Notes: generated from the letters alone by a model not told the origin. A DNA stretch of 64,000 nt from Reyranella massiliensis 521 (GCF_000312425.1 NZ_HE997181.1:468002-532001); one strand, 5' to 3'. Shown: positions 35,555-46,815, counted from the first letter of the stretch. Made by a program: numbers and translations.

Positions 35555-36841
35555 ATGCACGACATACGTTTCGTCCGCGACACTCCCGAAGCCTTCGACA
35601 AAGGTCTGCAGCGCCGTGGGCTCGTGCCCGCTTCGGCCGGTATCCTGGAGATCGACAAGCGCCGCCGCGCCGCCATTTCGGAGAGCGAGACGATACAGGC
35701 CCGGCGCAAGACGCTCAGCCAGCAGATCGGCATCGCCAAGCGCAAGGGCGAGCCCGCCGACGCGCTGATGGCCGAGGTTGCCGGCCTGGAAGAGGGGCTG
35801 AAGAAGGGCGAGGCCGAGGCCCAGCGCCTCGACGAAGAGCTGAGGCGGCATCTCGAGATCCTCCCCAACATTCCGGCGGACGACGTGCCGGTCGGCAGCG
35901 ACGAGCATGCCAACGTCGAGGTTCGCCGCTTCGGCAGCCAGCGCAATTTCAGCTTCCAGCCCAAGGACCATGTGGCCCTGGGCGAGGGCCTGGGCGAGAT
36001 GGATTTCGCGCAGGCTGCCAAGATTTCGGGCTCCCGCTTCGTCTTCCTGAAGAACCGGCTGGCCCGGCTGGAGCGGGCGATCGCACAGTTCATGCTCGAC
36101 CTGCACACCGAGGTGAATGGCTACACCGAGATCGACCCGCCGATGCTGGTGAAGGACGCCGCGGTCTACGGCGTCGGCCAGTTGCCCAAGTTCGCCGAGG
36201 ACATGTTCCGCACCGACAACGGCTTCTGGCTCATCCCGACGGCCGAGGTCTCGCTCACCAACCTGGTGAACGACATGGTGCTGGACGAGAAGGACCTGCC
36301 GCTGCGCTTCACGGCCTTCACGCCCTGCTTCCGCTCCGAGGCGGGCGCTGCCGGCAAGGACACGCGCGGCATGATCCGCCAGCATCAGTTCCCCAAGGTC
36401 GAACTGGTCAGCATCACCGCGCCCGAGCAGTCGGAAGCCGAGCACGAGCGCATGACGGCGTCGGCCGAGGAAGTCCTGAAGCGGCTGGGCCTTGCCTATC
36501 GCACCCTGACGCTGTGCACCGGCGACATGGGCTTCTCGGCGCGCAAGACCTACGACCTCGAGGTCTGGCTGCCCGGCCAGAACGCCTATCGCGAGATTTC
36601 GAGCTGCTCGAACTGCGGCGATTTCCAGGCTCGCCGCATGAACGCCCGCTACCGCCCCAGGGAAGGCAAGGGGACGCGGTTCGTGCATACGCTGAACGGC
36701 TCCGGCCTCGCGGTCGGTCGCACCTTGGTCGCGGTGCTGGAGAACTACCAGAACGAGGACGGCTCGGTGACGATCCCCGATGCGCTGCGTCCCTACATGC
36801 GCGGCGTCGAGACGATCGCCGCCGGCGTGGCCAAGAAGTGA
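35555..36841 (+). CDS. serS: Seryl-tRNA synthetase
   Basis: A 428-residue class II synthetase. Residues 1-110 form the coiled-coil arm that grips the long variable arm of tRNA-Ser. Motif 1 lies around [10 protein letters not shown], motif 2 around [15 protein letters not shown] with [10 protein letters not shown], and motif 3 near [21 protein letters not shown] 35555 is 2 bases after tatC. The stop overlaps the surE start as GTGA, a coupling junction. Confidence 0.97.
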   Translation: MHDIRFVRDTPEAFDKGLQRRGLVPASAGILEIDKRRRAAISESETIQARRKTLSQQIGIAKRKGEPADALMAEVAGLEEGLKKGEAEAQRLDEELRRHLEILPNIPADDVPVGSDEHANVEVRRFGSQRNFSFQPKDHVALGEGLGEMDFAQAAKISGSRFVFLKNRLARLERAIAQFMLDLHTEVNGYTEIDPPMLVKDAAVYGVGQLPKFAEDMFRTDNGFWLIPTAEVSLTNLVNDMVLDEKDLPLRFTAFTPCFRSEAGAAGKDTRGMIRQHQFPKVELVSITAPEQSEAEHERMTASAEEVLKRLGLAYRTLTLCTGDMGFSARKTYDLEVWLPGQNAYREISSCSNCGDFQARRMNARYRPREGKGTRFVHTLNGSGLAVGRTLVAVLENYQNEDGSVTIPDALRPYMRGVETIAAGVAKK

Positions 36842-37629
36842 ACGCGGTCAATCTCGCCAAGGCGCGCATCCTCGTCACCAACGACGACGGCATCCACGCG
36901 CCCGGCCTGCAGGCCCTGATCGAGATCGCGGAGCAGCTGTCCAGCGACGTCTGGGTCGTGGCGCCCGAGGTCAACCAGAGCGGCGCCGGCCATTCGCTGT
37001 CGCTGTCGCGGCCGATCCGGTCGCGCGAAGTGAGCGAAGGCAAGTTCGCAATCGAGGGGACGCCGACCGATTGCGTCCTGTTTGCGGTCAAGCATCTGCT
37101 GAAGGATCGCAAGCCCGACATCGTCCTGTCCGGCGTCAATCGCGGCACCAACATTGCCGACGACGTGACCTATTCGGGCACGATCGCGGCGGCCATGGAA
37201 GGCTGCCTGCTCGGTCTGCCGTCGATTGCCTTCAGCCAGGCCTATACGCACGACCATCCCGTGAAGTGGGGCACTGCCACGGCCCATGGCGCTGCCGTGG
37301 CGCGGCGCGTTCTCGCCATGGACTGGCCACGCAACGTGCTGGTCAACATCAACTTCCCCGACGTCGTTGCAGGATCGGTCAAAGGCGTGCGGGCGACTCA
37401 TCAGGGCAATCGCGGGTTCGGCGGCTACATCATCGAGCGCCACGATCCCCGCGGCGGGTCCTACTACTGGATCGGCTATACGCCGCAGGAGCGCGAAATC
37501 GACGAGGCAAGCGACATCGCCGCCGTTCGCGCGGGCTACATCTCCGTGACGCCGCTCCAACTCGACCTCACCCACGAGGCGATGCGTCGCAAGCTCGTCG
37601 CCGAGTTCGCCGCCGAGAACGAAGACTAG
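36838..37629 (+). CDS. surE: 5'/3'-nucleotidase SurE
   Basis: A 263-residue SurE phosphatase. [18 protein letters not shown] holds the metal-binding Asp pair, [14 protein letters not shown] the Ser/Asn ligands, and [18 protein letters not shown] the active-site loop. SurE removes phosphate from nucleoside monophosphates and short polyphosphates. It starts at GTG 36838, overlapping the serS stop. The order surE-pcm-nlpD is the same as in enterobacteria, where it serves stationary-phase survival. Confidence 0.95.
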   Translation: MNAVNLAKARILVTNDDGIHAPGLQALIEIAEQLSSDVWVVAPEVNQSGAGHSLSLSRPIRSREVSEGKFAIEGTPTDCVLFAVKHLLKDRKPDIVLSGVNRGTNIADDVTYSGTIAAAMEGCLLGLPSIAFSQAYTHDHPVKWGTATAHGAAVARRVLAMDWPRNVLVNINFPDVVAGSVKGVRATHQGNRGFGGYIIERHDPRGGSYYWIGYTPQEREIDEASDIAAVRAGYISVTPLQLDLTHEAMRRKLVAEFAAENED

Positions 37630-37644
37630 GGCGAGACGGGCGCC

Positions 37645-38292
37645 GTGAACGTCCCGGCCATGCAGCGCCTGATTGCCGAGTTGCGCAACTCCGGCATTTC
37701 GGACGAAAACGTTCTGGCAGCAATCGCCGCGGTCAATCGCGAGCGTTTCGTATCGCCTACCTTTGCCGAGCGGGCCTGGGAGAATACGGCGCTGCCCATT
37801 GCCTTCGGCCAGACGATCAGCCAGCCGCTTGTGGTGGCTGCCATGACTGAGGCGTTGCGGGTCGGGCCGCGCATGAAGGTCCTCGAGATCGGTACCGGCT
37901 CGGGCTATCAGGCCGCCGTGCTCGCCAAGCTGGCGCGACGGGTCTATTCGATCGAGCGCTTCAAGCCTCTGTCGAAGGAAGCAGAGCGGCTGCTGCTCGA
38001 TCTCGGCATCTACAATGTCGTGGTCGATATCAACGATGGCAGCAAGGGTTGGCCCGGCCAGGCGCCGTTCGATCGCATCATCGTCACCGCCGCGGCCGAA
38101 GAGAGGCCGCAGGCCTTGATCGACCAGCTCGCCGTCGGCGGCATCCTGATCGTCCCGGTGGGGCGCGATCCCACCGCCCAGGTCGTCGAGCGAATCGTGA
38201 AAAGCGAGCGCGGCCTGCAACGCGATACGCTGATGCCGGTGCGCTTCGTGCCCCTCGTCACGGGTCCTTTGCCTGTTTTGGGGCAGGGATAA
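37645..38292 (+). CDS. pcm: Protein-L-isoaspartate O-methyltransferase
   Basis: A 215-residue SAM-dependent methyltransferase that repairs isoaspartyl residues. ALPIAFGQTISQPLVVAAMTEAL is the substrate-binding segment unique to the family, VLEIGTGSGYQAAVLAKL is the SAM motif I, and DRIIVTAAAEERPQALIDQL is motif II. The gene begins 15 bases after surE; GTG at 37645 is the start. Two adjacent hairpins follow the stop codon ahead of the nlpD-like gene. Confidence 0.95.
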   Translation: MNVPAMQRLIAELRNSGISDENVLAAIAAVNRERFVSPTFAERAWENTALPIAFGQTISQPLVVAAMTEALRVGPRMKVLEIGTGSGYQAAVLAKLARRVYSIERFKPLSKEAERLLLDLGIYNVVVDINDGSKGWPGQAPFDRIIVTAAAEERPQALIDQLAVGGILIVPVGRDPTAQVVERIVKSERGLQRDTLMPVRFVPLVTGPLPVLGQG

Positions 38293-38295
38293 CGC

Positions 38296-38334
38296 GGCCA
38301 AAAATCGTCTTTGGCCCGATTCCCGCCGGAATCG
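38296..38334. other. Two back-to-back hairpins between pcm and the nlpD-like gene
   Basis: GGCCAAA/TTTGGCC (38296-38302 and 38310-38316) and CGATTCC/GGAATCG (38317-38323 and 38328-38334) are two perfect 7-base-pair inverted repeats with loops of 7 and 4 bases, directly abutting. No T-run follows. They may stabilise or process the transcript between the two genes. Confidence 0.4.
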
Positions 38335-38354
38335 TGATGCAGTAAAATGGATTC

Positions 38355-39239
38355 ATGAAAAGAGCCCCTCGCTTCCCCTCGCGATGGGCCGGCTGGTTGC
38401 GCACGCTGGGTACAATGGCGGTGCTGTCGGTCGCGCTCGGCGCTTGCAATACCGTCATGGGCGCCCGTGAGGGCACCATGGAGTATCCCGGCTCAGCGGC
38501 CGGCCCCAATGCCGTTCCGGTCTATGTCGTGAAGGACAAGGACACGGTCGAGAGCCTCTCGCAGCGCTACGGCGTGTCGACCCAGACGATCATCGACCGC
38601 AACGATCTCAAGCAGCCTTACACGCTCAAGGCAGGTCAGACCCTGCAGATGCCGGGTGCGCGGTTCGTGGCCGACAATGTCGGCACTGCCGCCGCCGCCA
38701 CGACCCAGACCGCTGCGGCCAATCCCAGCGCGCCGGGCCCGGTCAAGCGCGAAGCCTTGGCCGCGCCGGGACAAAGCGAGGCGCCGCGGTCGGCGGCACC
38801 GGCCGGAGAGCCGACACCGCTTGCACCGGCGGCGCGGTCCGTCACCGTGCCCGCGACTCCGCCGGCGCGCATGGTCTGGCCGGTCAACGGCAAGATCGTC
38901 TCGAAGTACGGCACGTCGGGTGGCCAGAAGAACGACGGCATCGACATCGCCGCGGCGAAGGGCGCGACGGTAAAGGCGGCCGACAATGGCAAGGTCGTCT
39001 ATGCCGGCAACGAGGTCGCCAAGATGGGCAACCTGCTGCTGGTCGAGCACTCCGGCGGGTACATCACTGCCTACGGCAACAACGAGTCGTTGCTGGTCAA
39101 GAAGGGCGACACCGTGAAGAAGGGCCAGGCGATCGCCAAGGTCGGAAATTCCGGCGGTACGGCCGAGCCGCAGTTGCACTTCGAGGTTCGCCGTTCCGGC
39201 AAGACGGTCGATCCCACGACGGTGCTGCCGCCGCAGTAG
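38355..39239 (+). CDS. nlpD: LysM/M23 lipoprotein, NlpD-like amidase activator
   Basis: A 294-residue lipoprotein. MAVLSVALGAC gives the lipobox and lipidated Cys31. Residues 57-100 are a LysM domain (YVVKDKDTVESLSQRYGVS). Residues 173-291 are an M23/LytM fold, but the zinc site is degenerate: the first His is Asn193, the YxH His is Asn242, and the HLH first His is Gln273; only Asp197 and His275 remain. That matches the catalytically dead activators NlpD/EnvC, which switch on AmiA-C amidases at the septum. Its position after surE-pcm supports the name. Confidence 0.88.
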   Translation: MKRAPRFPSRWAGWLRTLGTMAVLSVALGACNTVMGAREGTMEYPGSAAGPNAVPVYVVKDKDTVESLSQRYGVSTQTIIDRNDLKQPYTLKAGQTLQMPGARFVADNVGTAAAATTQTAAANPSAPGPVKREALAAPGQSEAPRSAAPAGEPTPLAPAARSVTVPATPPARMVWPVNGKIVSKYGTSGGQKNDGIDIAAAKGATVKAADNGKVVYAGNEVAKMGNLLLVEHSGGYITAYGNNESLLVKKGDTVKKGQAIAKVGNSGGTAEPQLHFEVRRSGKTVDPTTVLPPQ

Positions 39240-39248
39240 GCGGCAGCT

Positions 39249-39584
39249 TCAGACGACCTTTCCGTCGATCTTGTACTCGCCTTTGCGGTCTTCGATCTCG
39301 AGGACCCAGAGGTCGGGATCGCGGGCCACCTGGCGCGCGATGTAGGCGTCGGCGTCGGGCTCGGAGACCGGCGTCGGCCCGGTGCCGCGACTCCAGGCCG
39401 GCTCGTCATCCATGGTGCTGGCTTGCGTGTAGACCGTCACGCCGGCCTCGAAACGGTTGATCTTGAGGAGCACCGTGCCGGCATCGGGATCGCCGCGCCG
39501 CACGACGGCCGCAGGGATGAAGGCGCGATCGCACAGCCGCACCTGCGCGCTGACCCAAAGTCCGGTCGTGAGGCCCATCGCCAT
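39249..39584 (-). CDS. DUF1491 family protein
   Basis: A 111-residue protein of the DUF1491 family, found in Alphaproteobacteria. FIPAAVVRRGDPDAGTVLLK and ADAYIARQVARDPDLWVLEIED are its conserved blocks. The biochemical role is unknown. ATG 39584 is preferred: AAGGA lies about 11 bases upstream and the remaining upstream frame overlaps the neighbouring gene. The start overlaps nothing but falls 7 bases inside the distance to the upstream gene's stop, so both are probably co-transcribed. Confidence 0.82.
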   Translation of the reverse strand: MAMGLTTGLWVSAQVRLCDRAFIPAAVVRRGDPDAGTVLLKINRFEAGVTVYTQASTMDDEPAWSRGTGPTPVSEPDADAYIARQVARDPDLWVLEIEDRKGEYKIDGKVV

Positions 39585-39591
39585 CGGCTCG

Positions 39592-40542
39592 TCATCCTTC
39601 CAGCGCGTCGTCCAATCCATCGAACACGGCCCGTGCGCCGCGCCAGCGGAAGCGCACGCAGGCGAAGGGAAGCGCGTCGAGGGCTGCATCGCTGTCGGCC
39701 AGCGAGGCCGGCACGATCAGGATGGGTCTGATATCGGGCCCGTTGCGCGCGGAGGCAAGCGATAACGAGCCCACGGCGAGCGCGAGCTCGTCGGCCCGGC
39801 CGTCGGCCACCAGGGCAAACAGCGGCTGCGGCCGCACACCGCGCAGCGAGAAGAGATCGTGGGCCCCGCCGAACAGGCCACGCTTGGCAAGTTCCTCATG
39901 CAATGCCGCGTCGACCAGCCTGCGGTCACAGGCCGTCACGGCCGATTCGACCCGCATCGGTTCGACGCAAAGGCCGGACCGGGGCCTGGCCGGTCCTCCT
40001 GCCTTGAAGCGGCGCACCGAATCGACGAATTGACCGAGCAGTCGGGTCAGCCGCGGGCTTTCGAGAGGTGCCACGATCAACGCTTCCGACTCCTCTCCGT
40101 CGGGCCAGGTCACCTTGCGCCATACGCCGTCGGCGAGAAAGTCGCGGAAGCCCGCCTTGCGTTGGCCGGACCGGGCCCCGCCCATGCGGCCGGAATGGGC
40201 GAGATAGAGCGCGCCGTTGGCGTCTGCGACGACAATCCCCGCCACTTTCCGGTCGGTGCCGGCGCGCGGCAAGTTGATCTCGCAGGTGATGCTCTCGCGT
40301 TTGGTCGGCGGGTTGGGCGCATAGCCGAGAAGCAGCGCATGCCGTGCGGAGATGCCGTCGCGTGCCCGGCGTGGTTCGAACGCCCACCAGAAGGAATCGT
40401 CGCGGGTCCAGTGGATGGCGGTGCGGAGTTCCCCGCCACGCCAGGTGAGGCGCACGCCGCGCGCAGGGACGCCTTTCAACGCGCCTTGTAGGCGTTTGAT
40501 GGCGCGGTCGATACGTCTTGGCTCCCCCACGACCCGCAGCAT
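39592..40542 (-). CDS. Uncharacterised protein, 316 residues
   Basis: I do not recognise this protein. It has no signal peptide or membrane helix. Repeated Trp/Arg-rich strands near the N-terminus (RLTWRGGELRTAIHWTRDDSFWW, quoted in two parts: RLTWRGGELR and TAIHWTRDDS) suggest a beta-rich fold, and the C-terminal part has PFACVRFRWRGARAVFDG. Its start ATG 40542 has AGGA 8 bases ahead. It is divergent from the ABC-F gene across 66 bases and lies just upstream of DUF1491 on the same strand. Coding is supported by length, codon use and the clean start site only. Confidence 0.7.
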   Translation of the reverse strand: MLRVVGEPRRIDRAIKRLQGALKGVPARGVRLTWRGGELRTAIHWTRDDSFWWAFEPRRARDGISARHALLLGYAPNPPTKRESITCEINLPRAGTDRKVAGIVVADANGALYLAHSGRMGGARSGQRKAGFRDFLADGVWRKVTWPDGEESEALIVAPLESPRLTRLLGQFVDSVRRFKAGGPARPRSGLCVEPMRVESAVTACDRRLVDAALHEELAKRGLFGGAHDLFSLRGVRPQPLFALVADGRADELALAVGSLSLASARNGPDIRPILIVPASLADSDAALDALPFACVRFRWRGARAVFDGLDDALEG

Positions 40543-40608
40543 GCGTGATCCTACCGCTGCCGCTGGCCCTTGCCCACTCGGTCGGCATCCGGCAAGAGAC
40601 CGACCTTC

Positions 40609-42423
40609 ATGGCCGAACCGCCCCTTCTCGCACTCCAGGACATCCGTTACCGGCTGGGCGATCAGACGATCCTCGACGGCGTCGAGCTTTCGATTGCGCC
40701 CGGCGAGCGCCTGTCGCTGATCGGCCGCAACGGTGCCGGCAAGTCGACCCTGCTGCGCATCCTGGCGGGCGAGCCGATTGCCGATTCAGGCACGCGTTTC
40801 GCCCAGCCGGGCGCCGTCGTTGCGACCCTGCCGCAGGAGCCGGATTTCACCGGCCACGAGACCGTGGCGGATTACGTGACCTCGGCGCTCGCCGATTCGC
40901 TCGGGCCTTCGGACTATCGCGTGGCTGCGCTGCTCGACGAGCTCAAGCTCGATGGTGCTCGTGCTCCCTCCGAACTGTCGGGCGGCGAAGCCCGCCGCGC
41001 GGCGTTGGCACGTGCGCTGGTCGCCGAGCCGGATGTGCTGCTGCTCGACGAGCCGACCAACCATCTCGACCTGCCGACCATCGAATGGCTCGAAGCCACG
41101 TTGGCCGCCTGGAAGGGCGCCTATGTGCTGGTGAGTCATGACCGGCGCTTCCTCACCAACCTGGCGCGTGCAGTGCTCTGGCTCGACCGCGGCATCGTGC
41201 GCCGCCTCGACCGCGGCTATGCCGAGTTCGAAGCCTGGTCGAACGACATCCTCGAGCGCGAGGCGACGGAGCGGCACAAGCTCGACCGTCTGATCGAGCG
41301 TGAGACCGAATGGGCCGGCAAGAGCATCCGCGCCCGCCGCACGCGCAACGAGGGCCGGCTGCGGGCGCTTGGCGAGCTGCGCAAGCAACGACGCCAGCAG
41401 ATCGGCCCGGTCGGTCGTGCCGTCATCGAGACGGGCGCGGCCGAACAGTCGGGCGCGCTCGCCATCACGGCGCGCAACATCTCCAAGAGCTGGGGCGACA
41501 AGACCGTCGTGCGCGAGTTCTCGACGCGCATCTTCCGACGCGACCGCATTGGTCTGATCGGTCCCAATGGCGCGGGCAAGACGACGCTGCTGCGCATGCT
41601 GATCGGCGAGCTGGAGCCCGACACCGGCTCCGTAAAGCTCGGCGCCAACTTGATGCCCGTGGTGATCGATCAGCGCCGCACCGCGCTCGATCCCGAGAAG
41701 ACGCCCTGGGAGATCCTGGCGGATCGCAACGACCATGTGCTGGTGCGCGGCCAGCAACGGCATGTCATGACCTATCTGCGCGAGTATCTGTTTCGCGACG
41801 AGCAGGCGCGTCAGCCGGTGCGTACGCTGTCGGGTGGCGAGCGTAACCGCCTGCTGCTCGCCAAGGCGCTGGCCGCGCCCTCGAACCTGATCGTCCTCGA
41901 CGAGCCCACGAACGACCTCGACGCCGACACGCTCGACCTCTTGCAGGAGGCGCTGGCGGACTATGACGGCACTGTCCTTCTGGTGAGCCACGACCGCGAC
42001 TTCCTCGACCGGCTGGTGACGTCGACCATCGCTCTGGAAGGCGACGGCACCGCCATCGAATATGCCGGCGGCTACAGCGACTATCTCCTGCAGCGCGGCC
42101 CGCGCGAAACGCCGACGGCTGCACCTCCGCCGCGCCGCGAGAAGGCGACTTCTGCGCCGCGCGAAGCGACGCCTGCCAAGCAGCGTCTGGGCTACAAGCG
42201 GGAACGGGCGCTGGCCGAGCTGCCGAAGAAGATGGACGCGCTGCATGCCGAGATGGCGGCCCTCGGCGAGGCCTTGGCCGATCCTGCGCTCTACACGCGC
42301 GATCCCAAGGGCTTCGCCGCCAAGACCGCCCGTCTCGGCGCCGCCCAGGCCGAACTCGACGCCGCCGAAACCGAGTGGCTGGAGCTGGAAATGCTGCGCG
42401 AGGAGCTGAAGAGCGCGGGTTGA
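40609..42423 (+). CDS. uup: ABC-F ATPase Uup
   Basis: A 604-residue soluble protein with two ABC ATPase domains. Walker A motifs are GRNGAGKST near residue 40 and GPNGAGKTT near 320; signature motifs are LSGGEARRAALARAL and LSGGERNRLLLAKAL; Walker B with the following ABC-F Glu appears as LLDEPTNHLD and VLDEPTNDLD. Residues 240-280 are the interdomain linker, and residues about 525-604 form the C-terminal coiled coil that distinguishes Uup. It has no membrane part and acts on ribosomes or DNA junctions. ATG 40609 is preferred. Confidence 0.93.
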   Translation: MAEPPLLALQDIRYRLGDQTILDGVELSIAPGERLSLIGRNGAGKSTLLRILAGEPIADSGTRFAQPGAVVATLPQEPDFTGHETVADYVTSALADSLGPSDYRVAALLDELKLDGARAPSELSGGEARRAALARALVAEPDVLLLDEPTNHLDLPTIEWLEATLAAWKGAYVLVSHDRRFLTNLARAVLWLDRGIVRRLDRGYAEFEAWSNDILEREATERHKLDRLIERETEWAGKSIRARRTRNEGRLRALGELRKQRRQQIGPVGRAVIETGAAEQSGALAITARNISKSWGDKTVVREFSTRIFRRDRIGLIGPNGAGKTTLLRMLIGELEPDTGSVKLGANLMPVVIDQRRTALDPEKTPWEILADRNDHVLVRGQQRHVMTYLREYLFRDEQARQPVRTLSGGERNRLLLAKALAAPSNLIVLDEPTNDLDADTLDLLQEALADYDGTVLLVSHDRDFLDRLVTSTIALEGDGTAIEYAGGYSDYLLQRGPRETPTAAPPPRREKATSAPREATPAKQRLGYKRERALAELPKKMDALHAEMAALGEALADPALYTRDPKGFAAKTARLGAAQAELDAAETEWLELEMLREELKSAG

Positions 42424-42475
42424 CGGGGCAGGGGGTGTCGGGTACCCCCACGCACCCCCCGAAGGTCCCCCAGAA

Positions 42476-44091
<1,616 letters not shown>

Positions 44092-44095
<4 letters not shown>

Positions 44096-44442
44096 TGACC
44101 CTGAAGCGCATCGATCCCGGCCCGCGCATGAGCGAGGCGGTCGTCAAAGGCAATCGTATCCATTGCTCGGGCATGATCCCTGAAGACACGTCGCGCGACA
44201 TCACCAGTCAGGTGGAGCAGACGCTGGCGGAGATCGATTCGTTGCTGGCTAAGGGTGGCAGCGACAAGATGAAGATCCTGAGCGCCGTGATCTGGCTGGC
44301 TGACATTTCCGACTTCGCCGCCATGAATGCCGTATGGGATGCCTGGGTCGTGCCCGGCCAGACGCCGGCTCGCGCGACGGTTCAGGCCAAGCTGACTGAT
44401 CCGAAGATGAAAATAGAAATCATGGTCGTCGCGGCGATCTAG
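44092..44442 (+). CDS. RidA family protein, first copy
   Basis: A 116-residue YjgF/YER057c/RidA protein. ARATVQAKLTDPKMKIEIMVVA holds the conserved Arg of the PAR-x-x-V signature that binds enamine/imine substrates (visible as TPARATV). RidA deaminates reactive 2-aminoacrylate and related enamines, protecting PLP enzymes. It overlaps the prfC stop by 4 bases, suggesting translational coupling. A close paralogue starts 39 bases downstream. The first ATG (44092) and a second at 44095 are equally possible starts. Confidence 0.9.
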
Positions 44443-44481
44443 TCTGCTAAGGTCGCCGCCGATTTTACGGAGGAGAAGGAA

Positions 44482-44829
44482 ATGAGCGTCAAGCGAATCA
44501 ATGCTGGCCCGCGCATGAGCAGCGCGGTGGTCCACGGCGATACGGTCTATCTCGCCGGCCTCACCGCCGACGATGCCAAGGCCGACGTGAAGGGCCAGAC
44601 GAAGCAGATCCTCGACAAGATCGACAAGTTCCTGGCCGAGGCCGGCTCCGACAAGTCGAAGATCCTGTCGGCCAACATCTGGCTGACGGACATCTCCACC
44701 TGGAGCCAGATGAACGAAGTGTGGGACGCCTGGGTGTCGCCCGGCAATGCGCCCGCCCGCGCCACCGTCGAGGCCAAGCTCGCGGCGCCCGGCCTCAAGG
44801 TCGAGATCATGGTGCAGGCCGCCAAGTAA
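44482..44829 (+). CDS. RidA family protein, second copy
   Basis: A 115-residue RidA paralogue of the previous gene; both share RINAGPRMS/RIDPGPRMS openings, VWDAWV, and PARATV. The catalytic Arg is present, so enamine deaminase activity is likely. Its ribosome site GGAGGAGAAGGAA is very strong and lies just before ATG 44482. The pair looks like a tandem duplication that has diverged. It is followed by an intrinsic terminator. Confidence 0.92.
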   Translation: MSVKRINAGPRMSSAVVHGDTVYLAGLTADDAKADVKGQTKQILDKIDKFLAEAGSDKSKILSANIWLTDISTWSQMNEVWDAWVSPGNAPARATVEAKLAAPGLKVEIMVQAAK

Positions 44830-44851
44830 GCCTGCGCTACCGTCAAGGAAG

Positions 44852-44881
44852 AAGGGCCGGCAATCGCCGGCCCTTTTTTTT
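44852..44881 (+). terminator. Intrinsic terminator after the RidA pair
   Basis: GGGCCGGC (44854-44861), loop AATC, GCCGGCCC (44866-44873), then eight T bases (44874-44881), preceded by AA that extends the stem into the T-run. This is a textbook Rho-independent terminator and marks the end of the uup-prfC-RidA transcript. Confidence 0.93.
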
Positions 44882-44961
44882 GTTGGAACGTGCCTCTGAT
44901 GACAGGGGCTTCCTGCTCTGCTGATATCGGCTCAAACGATAAATCAAAGCAGGAAACGTCC

Positions 44962-46815
44962 ATGAAGTTTCGTACGCAGGCGGATGTCGTCGAAATCGAG
45001 AAGATGCCGGTGGCTGAGCGTGTGAAGCACGAGAGCATGCTGGACCTGTTGCAGCACGCGACAACGGCATACAAGCCCCAGGTCGCGATCCGCTATCTGG
45101 CCGGAACCGGACCCGATGATGCGGTGCGTGACGTCACGTATGGCGAGTTGATGTCCTCGGTGCTGCAGACGGCGAACCTCCTGCATGCCCACGGCATCGG
45201 TCCCGACGATACCGTGACGCTGCTGATGCCGTCGGTGCCCGAGACCTTTTTTGCGCTCTGGGGCGCGGAAGTGGGCGCCGTTGCCAATCCCGTGAACTAC
45301 TTCCTCGACGCTTCGCAGATCGCGGGCATCATGAAGGAAGCGCGTTCCAAAGCGCTGATTGCGGTCGATGCCTCGATCTTTCCCGACATCTGGCCGAAGG
45401 TGGAGGCTATTCGCACCGCCCTGCCGGATCTGAAAGTCTTCCGGGTCGGTGGTCAGGCAAGTGCGCCTATGTCCGGCGTCGTCGAGTTTGAGGCGGCCTG
45501 TGCGCAGCAACCTGGCGATCGGCTGGTGGCGCCCAAGAAGCTCGGACATGAGACTGTTGCAGCGCTCTTCCATACTGGCGGCACGACAGGTCTGCCGAAG
45601 CTCGCTCAGCATACCCACGGCGCGCTGACGCTGGCGGCGTGGACCAATGCGCTGCCTTTCGGTCTGGCCCCGGGCTCGGTTCTGCTCAATCCCCTGCCGC
45701 AATTCCATGTCGGCGGTTCGATCTTCGGTGCGCTGTCGGGGATCGCGAGCGGGTGGACCATCGTGGTCCCCACGCCGCTTGGGGCGCGCAACCCCAACGT
45801 GGTGCGCGACTATTGGAGCATCGTCGAACGCCACAAGGTGACGCTGGGCGGCGCGGTGCCAACGACACTGGCCGCCATCATGAATGTCACCCGTCAGGGC
45901 CACGACCTGAGTACATTGAAGGGCTTCGTCAGCGGCGGCTCGACCGTGCCGGTCGAGCTGATCCGGCGGATCGAGCAGGAGTTCGGCATCCCGGTGGTCG
46001 AGGGCTACGGCATGACCGAGGTGCACTGCTATTCGACGATGAATCCGGCGCATGGCGAGCGTCGTGCCGGGTCGGTGGGTTTGCGGCTGCCGTACCTCGA
46101 GGTGCGCGTGGCCGATGTCGGTCCAGACGGTTCGATCCATCGCGACTGCGGCCTGGGCGAGATCGGCCACGTGCTGATGCGGGGGCCGCAGGTGACGCCG
46201 GGTTACCTCAATCCGCGCCACAACGAGGGCGCCCTGCTGGCGGACGGCTGGCTCGACTCGGGCGATCTCGGCCGGCTCGATGCCGATGGCTATCTGTGGC
46301 TCACCGGACGCTCGAAGGACCTGATCATCCGTGGCGGCCACAACATTGATCCCGTGGTGATCGAGGAGGCGCTGACCCGTCATCCGGCCGTCGAGACGGC
46401 GGCCGCGGTCGGGTTGCCGGACGCCTATGCCGGCGAACTGCCCATGGCTTTCGTGCAATTGCGGCCCGGCAAGCAGGCGACGCCCGAAGAGCTGCGGGAG
46501 TTCTGTCGCAAGGAGATCGCCGAACGTGCTGCCGTTCCCGTGCAGGTCGTCCCGATACCGGCGATGCCCGTGACCGGCGTCGGCAAGATCTTCAAGCCGG
46601 CGCTGAGGCTCGACGCCGCGCAGAGGGCATTCGACGCAGCCCTGGCGCCGCTCAAGGCCGAGGGCGTGGAGGCCGAGGTGACGGTGCGCAACGATCCGAC
46701 CTACGGCACGCTCGCCGAGGTCCGAGCCTCGGGAGCGTCAGGCGAGACGATCGCCCAACGCTGCGCCGAGCTCTTGGGCGGCTTTCAGATCCGGCATGTC
46801 GTGAAGGTCAGTTGA
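44962..46815 (+). CDS. AMP-forming acyl-CoA synthetase, third copy
   Basis: A 617-residue ANL ligase. HTGGTTGLPKLAQHTH near residue 210 is the phosphate loop, GYGMTEVHCYS near 348 the adenine pocket, GWLDSGDLGRLDADG near 430, LTGRSKDLIIRGGHNIDP near 449 the hinge, and TGVGKIFKP near 543 the catalytic Lys. The C-terminal 70 residues extend beyond the normal end of the family (VEAEVTVRNDPTYG). ATG 44962 has AGGAAACGTCC ahead. Its tail overlaps the FAD oxidase gene by 8 bases, in convergent orientation. Confidence 0.9.
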   Translation: MKFRTQADVVEIEKMPVAERVKHESMLDLLQHATTAYKPQVAIRYLAGTGPDDAVRDVTYGELMSSVLQTANLLHAHGIGPDDTVTLLMPSVPETFFALWGAEVGAVANPVNYFLDASQIAGIMKEARSKALIAVDASIFPDIWPKVEAIRTALPDLKVFRVGGQASAPMSGVVEFEAACAQQPGDRLVAPKKLGHETVAALFHTGGTTGLPKLAQHTHGALTLAAWTNALPFGLAPGSVLLNPLPQFHVGGSIFGALSGIASGWTIVVPTPLGARNPNVVRDYWSIVERHKVTLGGAVPTTLAAIMNVTRQGHDLSTLKGFVSGGSTVPVELIRRIEQEFGIPVVEGYGMTEVHCYSTMNPAHGERRAGSVGLRLPYLEVRVADVGPDGSIHRDCGLGEIGHVLMRGPQVTPGYLNPRHNEGALLADGWLDSGDLGRLDADGYLWLTGRSKDLIIRGGHNIDPVVIEEALTRHPAVETAAAVGLPDAYAGELPMAFVQLRPGKQATPEELREFCRKEIAERAAVPVQVVPIPAMPVTGVGKIFKPALRLDAAQRAFDAALAPLKAEGVEAEVTVRNDPTYGTLAEVRASGASGETIAQRCAELLGGFQIRHVVKVS

